Shown: piece after piece, positions 27,297 to 36,751 of the stretch
How positions within the stretch are numbered: position 1 is the stretch's first letter
Layout of the letters: the number at the start of each line of letters is the position of its first letter
Source: Dyella silvae
GTDB lineage: Bacteria; Pseudomonadota; Gammaproteobacteria; Xanthomonadales; Rhodanobacteraceae
Assembly (NCBI RefSeq): GCF_026421305.1
Contig: NZ_JAPJBQ010000002.1
Coordinates: 744,001 to 808,000, forward strand
DNA length: 64,000 nucleotides
Direction of reading: 5' to 3'
Made by a program: the position numbers and the translations under genes
Notes under the pieces: model-generated
The model's database searches: none
Told to the model about the DNA's origin: nothing
Seen by the model: only the letters and a program-made list of their open reading frames with translations

Positions 27297-27662
27297 CTAT
27301 GGCGAAGCACTGGCGATCTGCTGCGCGCATTCACCGGCGGCCGCCGGGCTGGCCGTCACGCAGCTGGCGAAGTCGGTTGGCAGGTCGGTGACCAACAGCG
27401 ATTTGCCCTCTCGCATGCTGAAGCTGCTGAGTGGCGGTTTGCAGTCGCCGCCACTGGCGGCGCAGCGCCTGGGTAGCACGGTGTAGTGACACACACCGCT
27501 CTTGCTGCGCAGGCAGCGGAAGGTGGCCATAGGCCCATCGATCTGGACCTGGCTGTCGATCACGTTTTCGCCGTTGACGACAGCATGCGTCACGACGGTG
27601 TGCCCGCGCTCATATCCAGTGAGGGCCAATAGCATGTAGAAAAGCAGGATCAACGTGTCCAT
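27297..27662 (-). CDS. Small secreted or membrane-anchored protein, unknown
   Basis: The 121-aa product starts MDTLILLFYMLLALTG, an uncleaved anchor or short signal peptide, and has six Cys in the remainder (RCLRSKSGVC, RRCAASGGDC, SCVTASPAAAGEC), suggesting disulfides and a periplasmic location. It precedes the LytTR regulator on the same strand's downstream side. I do not recognise a family. Confidence 0.6.
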   Translation of the reverse strand: MDTLILLFYMLLALTGYERGHTVVTHAVVNGENVIDSQVQIDGPMATFRCLRSKSGVCHYTVLPRRCAASGGDCKPPLSSFSMREGKSLLVTDLPTDFASCVTASPAAAGECAQQIASASP

Positions 27663-27689
27663 GATGACCTCTTGTAAAGTGCGTAGGGC

Positions 27690-28451
27690 TTACATGTTTC
27701 GGAACAGAGCCATGAAGGGCTGGCTCACCACCAGCGTTTCCGGGCGCTGCTTCAGGCGCAGCGTGCCCTTGCCGGTGTCGTCGCGAACGATGGATGCCAC
27801 AGCTTTGAGATTGACGATGGTGGATCGATGGATTTGCTTGAATGTCGCAGGGTCGAGCAGGCCGGCCAGCTCGCGGATGGGGGTGCGAAGCAGTGCTTCG
27901 CCATCGGCGGTCATGGCGACGGTGTACTTGTTGTCGGCGCGAAAATAGGCCACGTCGTCCACCATGATCAGTCGCGTCTCGCGGCCGTTGCTGGCGGTGA
28001 TCCAGGTGAGCGGTTGCACACCCGGCGCACCTTGACCTGACAGTTGCCGCAAGAGCGCGGTCAAGGTGGCTGCGTCCGTTGGATGACTGCCGCGTGCCTT
28101 CAGCCGTTGCACCGTGGCGTCAAGGCGCGAGCGGGCGATGGGCTTGAGCAGGTAGTCCACGGCGCCACGCTCGAAAGCGTCCACCGCGTACTGGTCGTAG
28201 GCCGTGGTGAAAACGACTTGTGTGTTGGGGCTGGCTTCGGTCGTGGCCGCTGCGACTTCCAGGCCGCTGAGGCCAGGCATGCGGATATCAAGAAACGCGA
28301 TGTCCGGCTGGTGCATGTCAATGGCTTCCAGTGCGCTGGCGCCGTCTTCGCATTCGGCCAGGATCTCCAGCTCAGGCCACGCCTGCGCAAGCAGCTCACG
28401 CAGGGCGGTACGCAGCAGCGCTTCGTCTTCGGCAAGGATGGCAGTGGTCAC
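27690..28451 (-). CDS. LytTR-family response regulator
   Basis: The 253-aa regulator has a receiver domain with phosphoacceptor D55 (FLDIRMPG) and K103 (LLKPI), then a LytTR DNA-binding domain (about 150-250; AYFRADNKYTVAM, FKQIHRSTIVNL). The AlgR/LytR class binds imperfect direct repeats upstream of envelope, pilus or quorum genes. It overlaps its kinase by four bases, and the two form a cognate pair. Confidence 0.93.
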   Translation of the reverse strand: MTTAILAEDEALLRTALRELLAQAWPELEILAECEDGASALEAIDMHQPDIAFLDIRMPGLSGLEVAAATTEASPNTQVVFTTAYDQYAVDAFERGAVDYLLKPIARSRLDATVQRLKARGSHPTDAATLTALLRQLSGQGAPGVQPLTWITASNGRETRLIMVDDVAYFRADNKYTVAMTADGEALLRTPIRELAGLLDPATFKQIHRSTIVNLKAVASIVRDDTGKGTLRLKQRPETLVVSQPFMALFRNM

Positions 28452-29755
28452 GGCGATGCCTCCGTGCGGCCGTTGTCGGCGACACGCGCCGGAACGGTGA
28501 TGGTGCTGGCCACGCCTTCGGGGGCATTGCTCACCACCGAGAGCGACGCATCGGTGCCGTAGATGAGCCGCAGCCGTTCACGCACGTTCTTCAGGCCGAT
28601 ACCGGTGCCCGCGGTGGCGGTGCTGAAGCCCACCCCATCATCGGCCACCGTGACGGCGACTGCACCATCGTCGCGGCGGGCCAGTATCCATACCGTGCCG
28701 CCGCCGGGCTTGGGTTCCAACCCGTGTTTGATGGCGTTTTCGACCAGGGTCTGCAGCATCATCGGTGGCAGCGAGATGGGGCGTAGGTCGTCCGGCACAT
28801 CGATTTGCAACGCAAGCCGCTGGCCCATGCGCAGCTTCATGATCTCCAGATAGGCGCGGGTGCGTTCCAGTTCGTCGCCCAGCGTCGACAGCGCGTCTTC
28901 GGTCAAAGGCAGGGAGTGGCGCAGGTAGTGGATAAGATGCCCCAGCATCTGATCTGCCCGCGGCGGATCGGTGCGTGCGAGGTATTGCGCGCTGGCCAGC
29001 GTGTTGTAGAGAAAGTGCGGCTCGACCTGTGCATGCAACAGATTCAGCCGCGCCACCGTGCGTTCTTTCTCGCTCTCGGACTGTTTGGCGCGCGAGGCTT
29101 CGTCGCGGCGCTTTTCGGCAATGCGCCGCGAGATGGCACGCGTAATGGCTTCGGCGTTCTCCAGGTTGGTGCCTTCATCCACGCGGAACCAGTCGCTCCA
29201 GGCGGCGGCTTCCGGTTCGCAGATCAGCGTGACACTGCTGGCGCCGTCGCCCGGCGTCACGGTGGCGTAGATCTGGTTGCGCAGATGGCCAAACCAGGTG
29301 GATGGGTCCAGCCGCCCGAGCGGGCTGCGGCCGTAGGGTAGGGGGCGTTCCACCTTGGCGCGGATCTGCAGACTGTCGCGGGCGCTTTCGATATCTTCGG
29401 TGCGCGGCAGCTCGCGGATGGCCGCGTCGAGCAGGTCGAAGGTTTCGTCGGCCTCGAAAGGCACTTCCACGCGCCGGCGCTGACGGTTGCCCAGTGTGTC
29501 GGTATCCATATGCTCGGCGATGAGCCTGACGCGGCGCATATGAGAGACCGCGCTGGTGATCACCAGTAGCAGGGTGAGCGCCACCAGCAACACCGCCATG
29601 CCACCCGTGTCGTGATGACGGAAGGGCGCGCTGTTGGTGATCAGCAAGGCCGCGAACAGCAAGGCGAGAAACCATGCCACGACCAGTCGGAAAACAAAGA
29701 GCAGGCTCTTGATCACGTCGGAACGCCGGTGGCTGAAGAGGACGGATCGGAGCAT
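28448..29755 (-). CDS. LytS/AlgZ-type sensor histidine kinase
   Basis: The 435-aa kinase has two N-terminal membrane segments (about 18-40 and 52-70) with a short loop, so the sensor part is mostly cytoplasmic or membrane-embedded. The His_kinase (PF06580-type) phosphoacceptor is H247 in QVEPHFLYNTLAS, followed by an HATPase_c domain (LVENAIKHGLEP, DDGVGF, GTGIGLKNVRERL). A charged helix about 215-235 precedes the His box. It partners the LytTR regulator downstream; the signal is unknown. Confidence 0.92.
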   Translation of the reverse strand: MLRSVLFSHRRSDVIKSLLFVFRLVVAWFLALLFAALLITNSAPFRHHDTGGMAVLLVALTLLLVITSAVSHMRRVRLIAEHMDTDTLGNRQRRRVEVPFEADETFDLLDAAIRELPRTEDIESARDSLQIRAKVERPLPYGRSPLGRLDPSTWFGHLRNQIYATVTPGDGASSVTLICEPEAAAWSDWFRVDEGTNLENAEAITRAISRRIAEKRRDEASRAKQSESEKERTVARLNLLHAQVEPHFLYNTLASAQYLARTDPPRADQMLGHLIHYLRHSLPLTEDALSTLGDELERTRAYLEIMKLRMGQRLALQIDVPDDLRPISLPPMMLQTLVENAIKHGLEPKPGGGTVWILARRDDGAVAVTVADDGVGFSTATAGTGIGLKNVRERLRLIYGTDASLSVVSNAPEGVASTITVPARVADNGRTEASP

Positions 29756-29852
29756 ACCCAGCGTTGGCGCCGCTGGCCGCTGTTTTTCGACAGATTGGGG
29801 ATAACGGCGACGAAAGGCCCCCTGGCAGGGATGAAAAGTGGCCGGGGCGCGA

Positions 29853-30476
29853 TCAAACCGGGTAGAGCGAGCGATGCGGGCCGTAGCGGTACCACGCCTG
29901 CACGGAGGCGGGCAGCAACCGCGCGAGCGGAAGGGCCAGGCAGTCGCACAGGTTCAGCGTGTCCAGCAGGGCTTGTTCGGTGGGACCCGATTGGCCGAGA
30001 TACAAGCGCTCCGCCTGGGCCTGGCCAAGCATCCGTTCGCTCCAGTCATACAGAGCGTCGGCACGCTGCATCAGCTGCGCCGCAAGCCAGGGCCGCAGCG
30101 GCTCGTGCAGTGTCAGGCCCTCGCGCTGGGCGAGTTGATGAGCCAGGGGCGTCACTTCGCCAGCAATGCCGCGATACCACTCGGTGTGTCCCGCCGCTGC
30201 CATGGGCACCGCAAGGGGCGCGGGCGCGCTGTGTTCGGCCCAGGTGGTGAGAAACAGGCGTTCGACGCGACGCGCCTGTGAGACGCGATCAACCTCGATC
30301 AGCAAACCGCGGTCCAGATCGAAGAACTCGAAGAAGCGCCGATGCAAGGTGCGGAAGCGCTGTAGCGGCTCGCGCGAAAAGCCGATCTTCAGCAGATCCT
30401 CGTCTCGGCAGGGCAGCACATAGACGTAGGCGCTGCCACGGGCGGCGAACCGCGGTTCGGTGAAGTCCTCATCCAT
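29853..30476 (-). CDS. GIY-YIG/T5orf172-like domain protein
   Basis: The 207-aa protein begins with a region (about 15-80) reading AYVYVLPCRDEDLLKIGFS, PLQRFRTLHRRFFEFFDLDR and ARRVERLF, matching the GIY-YIG-like MUG113/T5orf172 pattern: strands with YVY and KIG spaced as in the nuclease fold, Arg and Glu at expected positions. The C-terminal 120 residues are helical with no motif I know. A nuclease activity is possible but not certain; it could be a degenerate DNA-binding version. Confidence 0.6.
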   Translation of the reverse strand: MDEDFTEPRFAARGSAYVYVLPCRDEDLLKIGFSREPLQRFRTLHRRFFEFFDLDRGLLIEVDRVSQARRVERLFLTTWAEHSAPAPLAVPMAAAGHTEWYRGIAGEVTPLAHQLAQREGLTLHEPLRPWLAAQLMQRADALYDWSERMLGQAQAERLYLGQSGPTEQALLDTLNLCDCLALPLARLLPASVQAWYRYGPHRSLYPV

Positions 30477-30570
30477 GATGGCGTATGAGGGGCCGCATGA
30501 CGTCGCAACGTATCCAGGAGAAAGGCGCCAGCATGCGCCTCACCCGTCTCATCAGCGCAGACGCGCCGCG

Positions 30571-31485
30571 CTACGCCGTTGCCGTACGCGCCTTGGTCAC
30601 ACGGCTGGCCGTTTCCTTGTGCAGCTGCGCCGCAAGCCACGCGCCGGTGGCGATGAGAATGTCCAGATCGATGCCCGTGTGCATGCCCATGCCATGCAGC
30701 ATGTACACCACATCTTCACTGGCGACGTTGCCGGTGGCGCCCTTCGCATAGGGGCATCCGCCGGTACCGGAGACGGCGCTGTCCACCACGCGCACGCCTT
30801 CTTCAAGGCAGGCGAGGATGTTGGCCAATGCCTGGCCGTAGGTGTCGTGGAAATGCACAGCCAGCGCGGCCATGGGCACTTCCTGTGCCACCGCGTGCAA
30901 CATCGCGCGCGCTTTCGCCGGGGTGCCGACACCGATGGTGTCGCCCAGCGAAATCTCGTAGCAGCCAAGTTCGTGCAGACGACGTGCGACACGCACCACA
31001 TCACTCACCGCCACCTCGCCCTGATACGGGCAGCCGAGTACGGTGGAGACATAGCCGCGCACTTTCACGCCATCGGCGTTGGCGCGTGCCATGACGGGCA
31101 TGAAGCGTTCGATCGACTCGTCGATCGAGGCATTGATGTTCTTGCGGTTGAACGCTTCGGAAGCGGCGGTGAAGACGGCAATTTCGCTCACACCCACCGC
31201 GCGCGCGCGTTCGTAGCCTTGCTCGTTGGGTACCAACACCGGATAACTCACGCCGGGTACCTTGCGAATGCCCTGGTAGACCTCGGCGGCGTCAGCCATC
31301 TGCGGCACCCACTTGGGGCTGACGAAGCTGGTGGCTTCGACGGTCTGCAGGCCAGTGCTGGAGAGACGATCGATCAACGCGATCTTCACGTCCGTCGGAA
31401 GCAGGGTCTTTTCATTCTGCAGGCCGTCGCGGGCGCCGACTTCTACGATGCGGACATGGTTGCTGGCGTTCATAGCGTTGAGCAT
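30571..31485 (-). CDS. liuE: Hydroxymethylglutaryl-CoA lyase
   Basis: The 304-aa TIM-barrel lyase cleaves HMG-CoA to acetoacetate and acetyl-CoA, the last step of leucine degradation. VEVGARDGLQNEK is the substrate-binding start, HFHDTYGQALAN holds the metal His pair, and the signature GTGGCPYAKGATGNVASED contains the active-site cysteine. MLNAMNASN offers two starts; the first is used. It lies 180 bp downstream of the MCC alpha subunit. Confidence 0.95.
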   Translation of the reverse strand: MLNAMNASNHVRIVEVGARDGLQNEKTLLPTDVKIALIDRLSSTGLQTVEATSFVSPKWVPQMADAAEVYQGIRKVPGVSYPVLVPNEQGYERARAVGVSEIAVFTAASEAFNRKNINASIDESIERFMPVMARANADGVKVRGYVSTVLGCPYQGEVAVSDVVRVARRLHELGCYEISLGDTIGVGTPAKARAMLHAVAQEVPMAALAVHFHDTYGQALANILACLEEGVRVVDSAVSGTGGCPYAKGATGNVASEDVVYMLHGMGMHTGIDLDILIATGAWLAAQLHKETASRVTKARTATA

Positions 31486-31664
31486 AGCGCGTTCATGTGG
31501 TTCGGGGCGGAGGTCGGGCCGCTACGAGGGCTTGGATCGTCACCCTTGCGACGGAGTGACAAGCGCAAAGCGCCCGTAGGGCGGCCCCAAAGCGGCAATC
31601 GTAGCGAGTTCATCCGGTGACTTTGCTTTGCGGCTTGATTTGGCAGCCTCTCAGCTCGACAAAT

Positions 31665-33662
31665 TCAATCCGCAAAGCGCACAAGCACGGCGTCCGCCTC
31701 GACGAAATCACCTTGTGCGGCGCTGACGCTGGCGATGGTGCCGGCGCGCGGCGCCTTCAAAGCCAGCTCCATTTTCATGGCTTCCATCACCAGCAGCTCC
31801 TGGCCTTCTTCCACGGCATCGCCGGCATTCGCCTTGACCAGCACGATGCGGCCAGGCATGGGCGCCACGATCTGGTTGCCGCCGCCACCTTCCTTCGATT
31901 GCCAGGCAAATGCAGCGGCCCGTTCAAAGGTATGGCGGTGGCCAGCGGCGTCGTGCACGGTGACACGCGACCCATCGACGCGCGCCGGCAGGCGCAATGC
32001 TTCGTTATCAATGCGGGCGCTCAGCGCCAAGCCGTCGTGGCGCGCGCCACGCACATCGGCCGTTGCCTCGCCATGCTGCAGGCGGTAATCGCCATCATGG
32101 CCGTAGGCGTCGATTTCGTAGCGTTGCCCGTGCAGCGACAGGGCAATGATGCGCTTGCCGGCGTGGCCTACGCGCCATGCGTCGGCACGCGACCAAGGCG
32201 AGAACGGATCGGCGTGGTCGTGCGCCTTATTCGCCACGGCGGCTTCATCGTGCAACAACGCGGCGGCGGTGGCGGCAAATAGCACGCGGTCGTCAGGCTG
32301 CGCATCGCCCGCGAGGAATTCGTTGAGATGGCGGTCGAGATAGCCGGTGTCGATACGGCATTCGGTCACCACGGGATGACGCGCCAGCCGCTCGAGAAAC
32401 GCGATATTGGATTTGGGGCCGACGATCTCGCTGGCCATCAGTGCATCGCGCAATCGCTGCAGTGCTTGCGGGCGATCCTGATCCCACACGATCAGCTTGG
32501 CGATCATCGGGTCGTAGAAGATCGTGACGGTGTCGCCTTCAATCACGCCGCCGTCGATGCGCACGTGACGCGACGGTGCCGGCAGGCGCAGCTTGAGCAG
32601 CTTGCCGGAGCCGGGCAGGAAGTTCTGGTCCGGATCTTCCGCATACAGGCGCACTTCGATGGCGTGGCCACGCGCGTGGATTTGCTCTTGCGCCAGCGGC
32701 AACGGTTCACCGTAAGCGATGCGCAGCTGCCATTCGACCAGATCGAGTCCGAGTGTTTCTTCGGTGACCGGGTGTTCAACCTGCAGGCGCGTGTTCATCT
32801 CCATGAAGAAGAACTCGCCGCTCTGGCCCACGATGAACTCAACGGTGCCCGCACCCACGTAGCTCACGGCCTTGGCGGCTGCTACAGCGGCGGCGCCCAT
32901 CGCGGCGCGACGCGCTTCGTCTAGGAAAGGCGAGGGCGTTTCTTCCAGTACCTTCTGGTAGCGGCGCTGTGCGGAGCATTCGCGTTCGTTGAGGTGGATG
33001 ACGTTGCCGTGGGTGTCGCCGAACACCTGGAACTCAATGTGGCGCGGATGCTCCACGTAACGTTCGAGGATCACGCGCGTGTCGCCAAACGCGCTGGCGG
33101 CTTCGCGCTGCGCCGAGGCCAGCGCATCGGCAAATTCGCCCTCGTTGCGCACGATGCGCATGCCCTTGCCACCACCACCTGCCGCTGCCTTGATCATCAG
33201 CGGGAAGCCGGTGCGGCGTGCCTGCTCGGCCAGCACCTCGGACGACTGGTCCGCGCCGTGATAGCCCGGCACCAGCGGTACCTCGTGCTGCTCCATCAGC
33301 GCCTTGGCGGCAGCCTTGGAACCCATGGCGTCGATACTTTCCGGGCGCGGGCCGATGAAGGCGATACCCGCATCGGTGCACGCACGCGCGAACGCGGTGT
33401 TCTCGGAAAGGAATCCGTAACCCGGATGGATCGCCTGCGCACCGCTCTTGCGCGCCACGTCCAGAATCGCGTCGCCGCGCAAGTACGATTCGGTGGGGCG
33501 GGGGCCGCCAATGGGCCATGCCTCATCCGCCAGCCGCACATGCTGGGCGTTGGCGTCAGCTTCCGAATACACGGCGATGGTGTGGATGCCGAGCCGGCGG
33601 CAGGTACGAATGACGCGGCAGGCGATCTCGCCACGGTTGGCAATGAGTACGCGCTCGAACAT
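31665..33662 (-). CDS. liuD: Methylcrotonyl-CoA carboxylase, biotin-carboxylase/BCCP (alpha) subunit
   Basis: The 665-aa protein has a biotin carboxylase domain (about 1-450: GEIACRVIRT, ATP-grasp KAAAGGGGKGMR, ERDCS-like NERECSAQRR, MNTRLQVEHPVTE), a linker domain and a C-terminal biotinyl domain with K630 in EAMKMEL. With the beta subunit at 41852-43459 it carboxylates 3-methylcrotonyl-CoA in leucine catabolism. The alternative geranyl-CoA carboxylase is less likely given HMG-CoA lyase and isovaleryl-CoA dehydrogenase in the window. It is separated from its beta subunit by 8 kb of unrelated genes. Confidence 0.93.
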   Translation of the reverse strand: MFERVLIANRGEIACRVIRTCRRLGIHTIAVYSEADANAQHVRLADEAWPIGGPRPTESYLRGDAILDVARKSGAQAIHPGYGFLSENTAFARACTDAGIAFIGPRPESIDAMGSKAAAKALMEQHEVPLVPGYHGADQSSEVLAEQARRTGFPLMIKAAAGGGGKGMRIVRNEGEFADALASAQREAASAFGDTRVILERYVEHPRHIEFQVFGDTHGNVIHLNERECSAQRRYQKVLEETPSPFLDEARRAAMGAAAVAAAKAVSYVGAGTVEFIVGQSGEFFFMEMNTRLQVEHPVTEETLGLDLVEWQLRIAYGEPLPLAQEQIHARGHAIEVRLYAEDPDQNFLPGSGKLLKLRLPAPSRHVRIDGGVIEGDTVTIFYDPMIAKLIVWDQDRPQALQRLRDALMASEIVGPKSNIAFLERLARHPVVTECRIDTGYLDRHLNEFLAGDAQPDDRVLFAATAAALLHDEAAVANKAHDHADPFSPWSRADAWRVGHAGKRIIALSLHGQRYEIDAYGHDGDYRLQHGEATADVRGARHDGLALSARIDNEALRLPARVDGSRVTVHDAAGHRHTFERAAAFAWQSKEGGGGNQIVAPMPGRIVLVKANAGDAVEEGQELLVMEAMKMELALKAPRAGTIASVSAAQGDFVEADAVLVRFAD

Positions 33663-33705
33663 GCGGCTTCCGGGGATGATGCGAAGTTGCCAAACGTAGC
33701 AGATT

Positions 33706-33734
33706 GCTGCGCCGCAGCCGATGCGCGGCGCAGC
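33706..33734. other. GC-rich hairpin between cupin and liuD
   Basis: GCTGCGCCGC (33706-33715) pairs perfectly with 33725-33734 around a 9-nt loop. It lies downstream of the cupin gene and upstream of liuD; there is no T-run, so termination is uncertain. Confidence 0.4.
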
Positions 33735-33766
33735 ATTTGGGGGTTGCGCCGCTGTATTAGCGAGGC

Positions 33767-34285
33767 TTATTCCTCATCCCAGTAACCGACCTGCATATCC
33801 GCGCGCGTGACCAGACGGAAGCCGCGCGGCGTGCCATCGGGCGCAGGCGGATACTCGGCCATGATGCCGACCTTGCCGCTGTCCGGGTATTCGCAAACCT
33901 CCGGCGACTCCTTGGTGCTCACGGCGAGGTAGCGCATCTCCGTGGTGCCGGTATTGATGATCTGGTGCGCCTTCTCCGGACCGCCGGGCGGGCAGGCAAT
34001 CACGTCGCCTGCGCGAATCGGATAGCACTGGTCGCCCATACGCACTTCGCCATTGCCTTCGAGGATGAAAAACATTTCCTCGTTGATGCGATGGCAGTGG
34101 AGGGGAAAGGCGCGTTTGCCCGGCGGCACGGCCGTGATGTTGTAGCCGAGCTTCTTTGCACCGATCTGTGCGGAGAAACGCCCCATGCGCGCTTCAAAGC
34201 GGCTGGCGGTATCCCCGGTGGGCCCCATGCCCGGCGGGTAGGGCTGCACTTCGACGTCGGCGATGTTGATGATCGGATGGGTCAT
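33767..34285 (-). CDS. Cupin-domain protein
   Basis: The 172-aa cupin has motif 1 in PLHCHRINEEMFFILEGNGEV (two His and Glu as metal ligands) and motif 2 in GDVIACPPGGPEKAHQIIN. The start at 34285 (MTHPIINIAD) replaces an over-long frame that runs through the adjacent VOC gene. Such stand-alone cupins often act on small organic acids or sugars; the substrate is unknown. Confidence 0.85.
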   Translation of the reverse strand: MTHPIINIADVEVQPYPPGMGPTGDTASRFEARMGRFSAQIGAKKLGYNITAVPPGKRAFPLHCHRINEEMFFILEGNGEVRMGDQCYPIRAGDVIACPPGGPEKAHQIINTGTTEMRYLAVSTKESPEVCEYPDSGKVGIMAEYPPAPDGTPRGFRLVTRADMQVGYWDEE

Positions 34286-34376
34286 GGCGTGGCTTCCTTG
34301 GACGAGGTCTGCAGCAACCTTCGGTGCCTGAGACTCTGCGGGTGCTGAAAGACCTGGGATGGCTGTTACCGCGTTG

Positions 34377-34769
34377 TCACTCCGGCTGGTGACACACCGC
34401 TTCGATATTGTGCCCATCGGGGTCAAGCACGAAGGCACCGTAGTAGTGCTCGTGGTAATGCGGGCGAAGCCCCGGTGCGCCATGGTCCCTGGCGCCTGCA
34501 TCGAGCGCAGCGCGATAGAACGCATCCACCGTGGCGCGGTTGCTGGCGGTAAAGGCCACATGCACGGTGCCATTGCCGTGACCGTGCTGCGACGTGCCGA
34601 TCCAGAAGGTCGGCACGCCGTGGGTGCCGAAGCCGGCGTGTGCGCCGTCGCCGGTCTGTTCGGCGGTGACTTCCATCAGCAGGGCGCCGCCAAGCGGCGC
34701 CAGCACTTTGCGATAAAACTCGCGGCTGCGTTCGTAGCCGGAAACTTGCAACCCAACATGATCGAGCAT
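34377..34769 (-). CDS. VOC-family (glyoxalase-like) protein
   Basis: The 130-aa protein has the paired beta-alpha-beta-beta-beta repeats of the vicinal oxygen chelate fold: MLDHVGLQVSGYERSREFYRKVLAPLG at the start and YYGAFVLDPDGHNIEAVCH at the end, with the metal-binding His and Glu in those segments. It may be an isomerase, dioxygenase or resistance protein; the substrate is unknown. Confidence 0.85.
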   Translation of the reverse strand: MLDHVGLQVSGYERSREFYRKVLAPLGGALLMEVTAEQTGDGAHAGFGTHGVPTFWIGTSQHGHGNGTVHVAFTASNRATVDAFYRAALDAGARDHGAPGLRPHYHEHYYGAFVLDPDGHNIEAVCHQPE

Positions 34770-34821
34770 GGCGTCATTCCCTGAATGGAGCAGTGCGGCG
34801 CCGAGTATGCAATGGCGAATG

Positions 34822-35616
34822 TCAGGCTGTCGTGCACCATGCGGGTGTGCGTTTGCCGAGAAAAGCGCCGAGGCCTTCCTGACCTTCGGGCGATACGCGC
34901 AGACGCGCGATCAGGGCGGCGTTTTCGCGATCGATGCGTTCGGCCCCGGCTTCGTCCGCGCCGGCCATGCGCAACGCCAGCTGCTTGGCCTCCGTCTGTG
35001 CGAGCGGGCCTGCTTTCGACAACAGATGCAGCGACGCCTGGACGGCGTCATCCAGCTGATCGGCAGCGACGCACTGGTGCAACAGGCCGATCTGCAACGC
35101 GGTCGTTGCATCGAACAGTTCGCCGGTAACGAACAGGCGCCGTGCATGGCGCAGCCCGATGGCGTTGATGACATACGGCGAGATCACCGCCGGGACCAGG
35201 CCCAGTTTCACTTCGGTAAGTCCAAAGCGTGCGCTGTCCACGCCGATGGCGATATCGCAGCACGCGACCAGACCGACGCCGCCGCCATAGGCCGCGCCAT
35301 TGACGCGCGCAACGGTGGGCTTGGGCAGGTATTGCAGCGTGCGCATGAGCTTGGCAAGCCGCAAGGAATCGTCGCGGTTCGCCGCTTCGCTGGCGCTGGC
35401 CATGCCACGCATCCAGTTGAGATCGGCGCCGGCGGAAAAGCTGGCGCCTTCGCCAGTGAGTACCACGGCGCGAACGCTGGCCTCGGCGCCGGCCTGTTCC
35501 AGTGCGGCGGTCAGCTCCGCGATCAGTTCATCATCGAAGGCGTTGTGCACCTGCGGGCGATTCAGTGCGATGCGACGGACGCCGGCGTGATCGGTGATCT
35601 GGATGCTGCTGGTCAT
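34822..35616 (-). CDS. liuC: Methylglutaconyl-CoA hydratase (enoyl-CoA hydratase family)
   Basis: The 264-aa crotonase-fold protein has the oxyanion-hole segment SFSAGADLNWMRGMA (about 62-76) and NGAAYGGGVGLVACCDIA (about 105-122) with the usual Glu in FGLTEVKLGLVPA. The ADLNWM sequence is characteristic of the methylglutaconyl-CoA hydratase branch (AUH/LiuC), which hydrates 3-methylglutaconyl-CoA to HMG-CoA. It joins MCC and HMG-CoA lyase in the same strand and region. Confidence 0.9.
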   Translation of the reverse strand: MTSSIQITDHAGVRRIALNRPQVHNAFDDELIAELTAALEQAGAEASVRAVVLTGEGASFSAGADLNWMRGMASASEAANRDDSLRLAKLMRTLQYLPKPTVARVNGAAYGGGVGLVACCDIAIGVDSARFGLTEVKLGLVPAVISPYVINAIGLRHARRLFVTGELFDATTALQIGLLHQCVAADQLDDAVQASLHLLSKAGPLAQTEAKQLALRMAGADEAGAERIDRENAALIARLRVSPEGQEGLGAFLGKRTPAWCTTA

Positions 35617-35659
35617 GGAGTGCTCCTGTCGAGGGGCGACATCTTAAAGCGGAAGCACT

Positions 35660-36751
35660 CTAATCCTTCGCCGGCAACACCAGAAACTCCGCCGCTTCGA
35701 GCGCCGAACCCTGCCAATGACCGGGCGCCACATCGCGCCACCATGGTTGCACCACGTCGATGCGCGCCGGTTCCACCGGTTCGCCCAGGCGTGGCATCAG
35801 CAGGCCTTCGGGTGCTTTTGCGAGCAGTACCTCCGCCGGTTCCGCCCACGGATGCATGGCAAGGTTGAAGGTGCCCCAGTGCACCGGCAACAAGCGTCCG
35901 CTGCCCAGCTGACGCCATGCGGTCAGAGCGTTGTCCGGCCCCAGGTGCACGCTGCCCCAGGAGGGATGAAACGCGCCGACTTCGATCATCACCAGATCGA
36001 ACGGCCCGAGGCGCTGGCCGATCTCCGCAAAATGCGGCGAGAGGCCGGTGTCGCCGCTGAAGAACACGGCGCTGCGCTCGCCGCGCAAGACGAAGGAGGA
36101 CCACAGCGTTGCGTTGCGATCGTGCAGGCTGCGGCCGGAGAAATGATGCGAGGGTGCTGCCGTCATGGTCAGGCCGCGCGGCAGAGTCACGCTTTCCCAC
36201 CAGTCCAGTTCGGTGATGCGATCCGCCGGTACGCCCCACGCTTCCAGATGAACGCCCACGCCCAGCGAGGTGATGAACGGCACATCCAGCTTCGCCAGCG
36301 CCCGGATGGTCGGGTAGTCGAGGTGGTCGTAATGGTCGTGTGAAATCAGCACGGCATCGAGCGGTGGCAGGGCGGCGATATCCACCGGTACCGGCTGAAA
36401 GCGTTTGGGGCCGAGAAAGGAAAACGGTGAGGCGCGCGGACCCCATACGGGGTCGGTCAGCACGCGCACGCCGTCGATTTCGAGCAACACCGTCGAATGA
36501 CCCAGCCAGGTGGCGCGAAGGCCGGTTTCCACCGGACGGGTCCAGGCGGGGCGCGGGTCGAGCGAGGGCAAGGGGCGCAACGGCGTGCGTCCTTCGCCGC
36601 CAAAGATGAAATCGGCCATGGATGGCCGCTGATCTTCCACGCGTGGGGCGCTGGAAGGGTAGGTGTTCACAAAGCTATCGCCGCGGTACTGCGCAGACGC
36701 CTGCATCCGTTCAAGCCGGAGCCCTGAGGCGTGTCGGGAAAACAAAGCCAT
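35660..36751 (-). CDS. MBL-fold metal-dependent hydrolase (NAPE-PLD/UlaG-like)
   Basis: The 363-aa metallo-beta-lactamase-fold protein has the metal motif HDHYDH (H138, H140, D142, H143), then APSHHFSGRS, FSGDTGLSPHF and LLPVHWGTFNLAMHPW, matching the NAPE-hydrolysing phospholipase D and UlaG-like group. A start at 36751 (MALFSRHASG) is used; the family begins about 30 residues before the SMADFIFGGEGRTPL region. Possible activity on phospholipid headgroups or lactone phosphates; substrate unknown. Confidence 0.87.
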   Translation of the reverse strand: MALFSRHASGLRLERMQASAQYRGDSFVNTYPSSAPRVEDQRPSMADFIFGGEGRTPLRPLPSLDPRPAWTRPVETGLRATWLGHSTVLLEIDGVRVLTDPVWGPRASPFSFLGPKRFQPVPVDIAALPPLDAVLISHDHYDHLDYPTIRALAKLDVPFITSLGVGVHLEAWGVPADRITELDWWESVTLPRGLTMTAAPSHHFSGRSLHDRNATLWSSFVLRGERSAVFFSGDTGLSPHFAEIGQRLGPFDLVMIEVGAFHPSWGSVHLGPDNALTAWRQLGSGRLLPVHWGTFNLAMHPWAEPAEVLLAKAPEGLLMPRLGEPVEPARIDVVQPWWRDVAPGHWQGSALEAAEFLVLPAKD

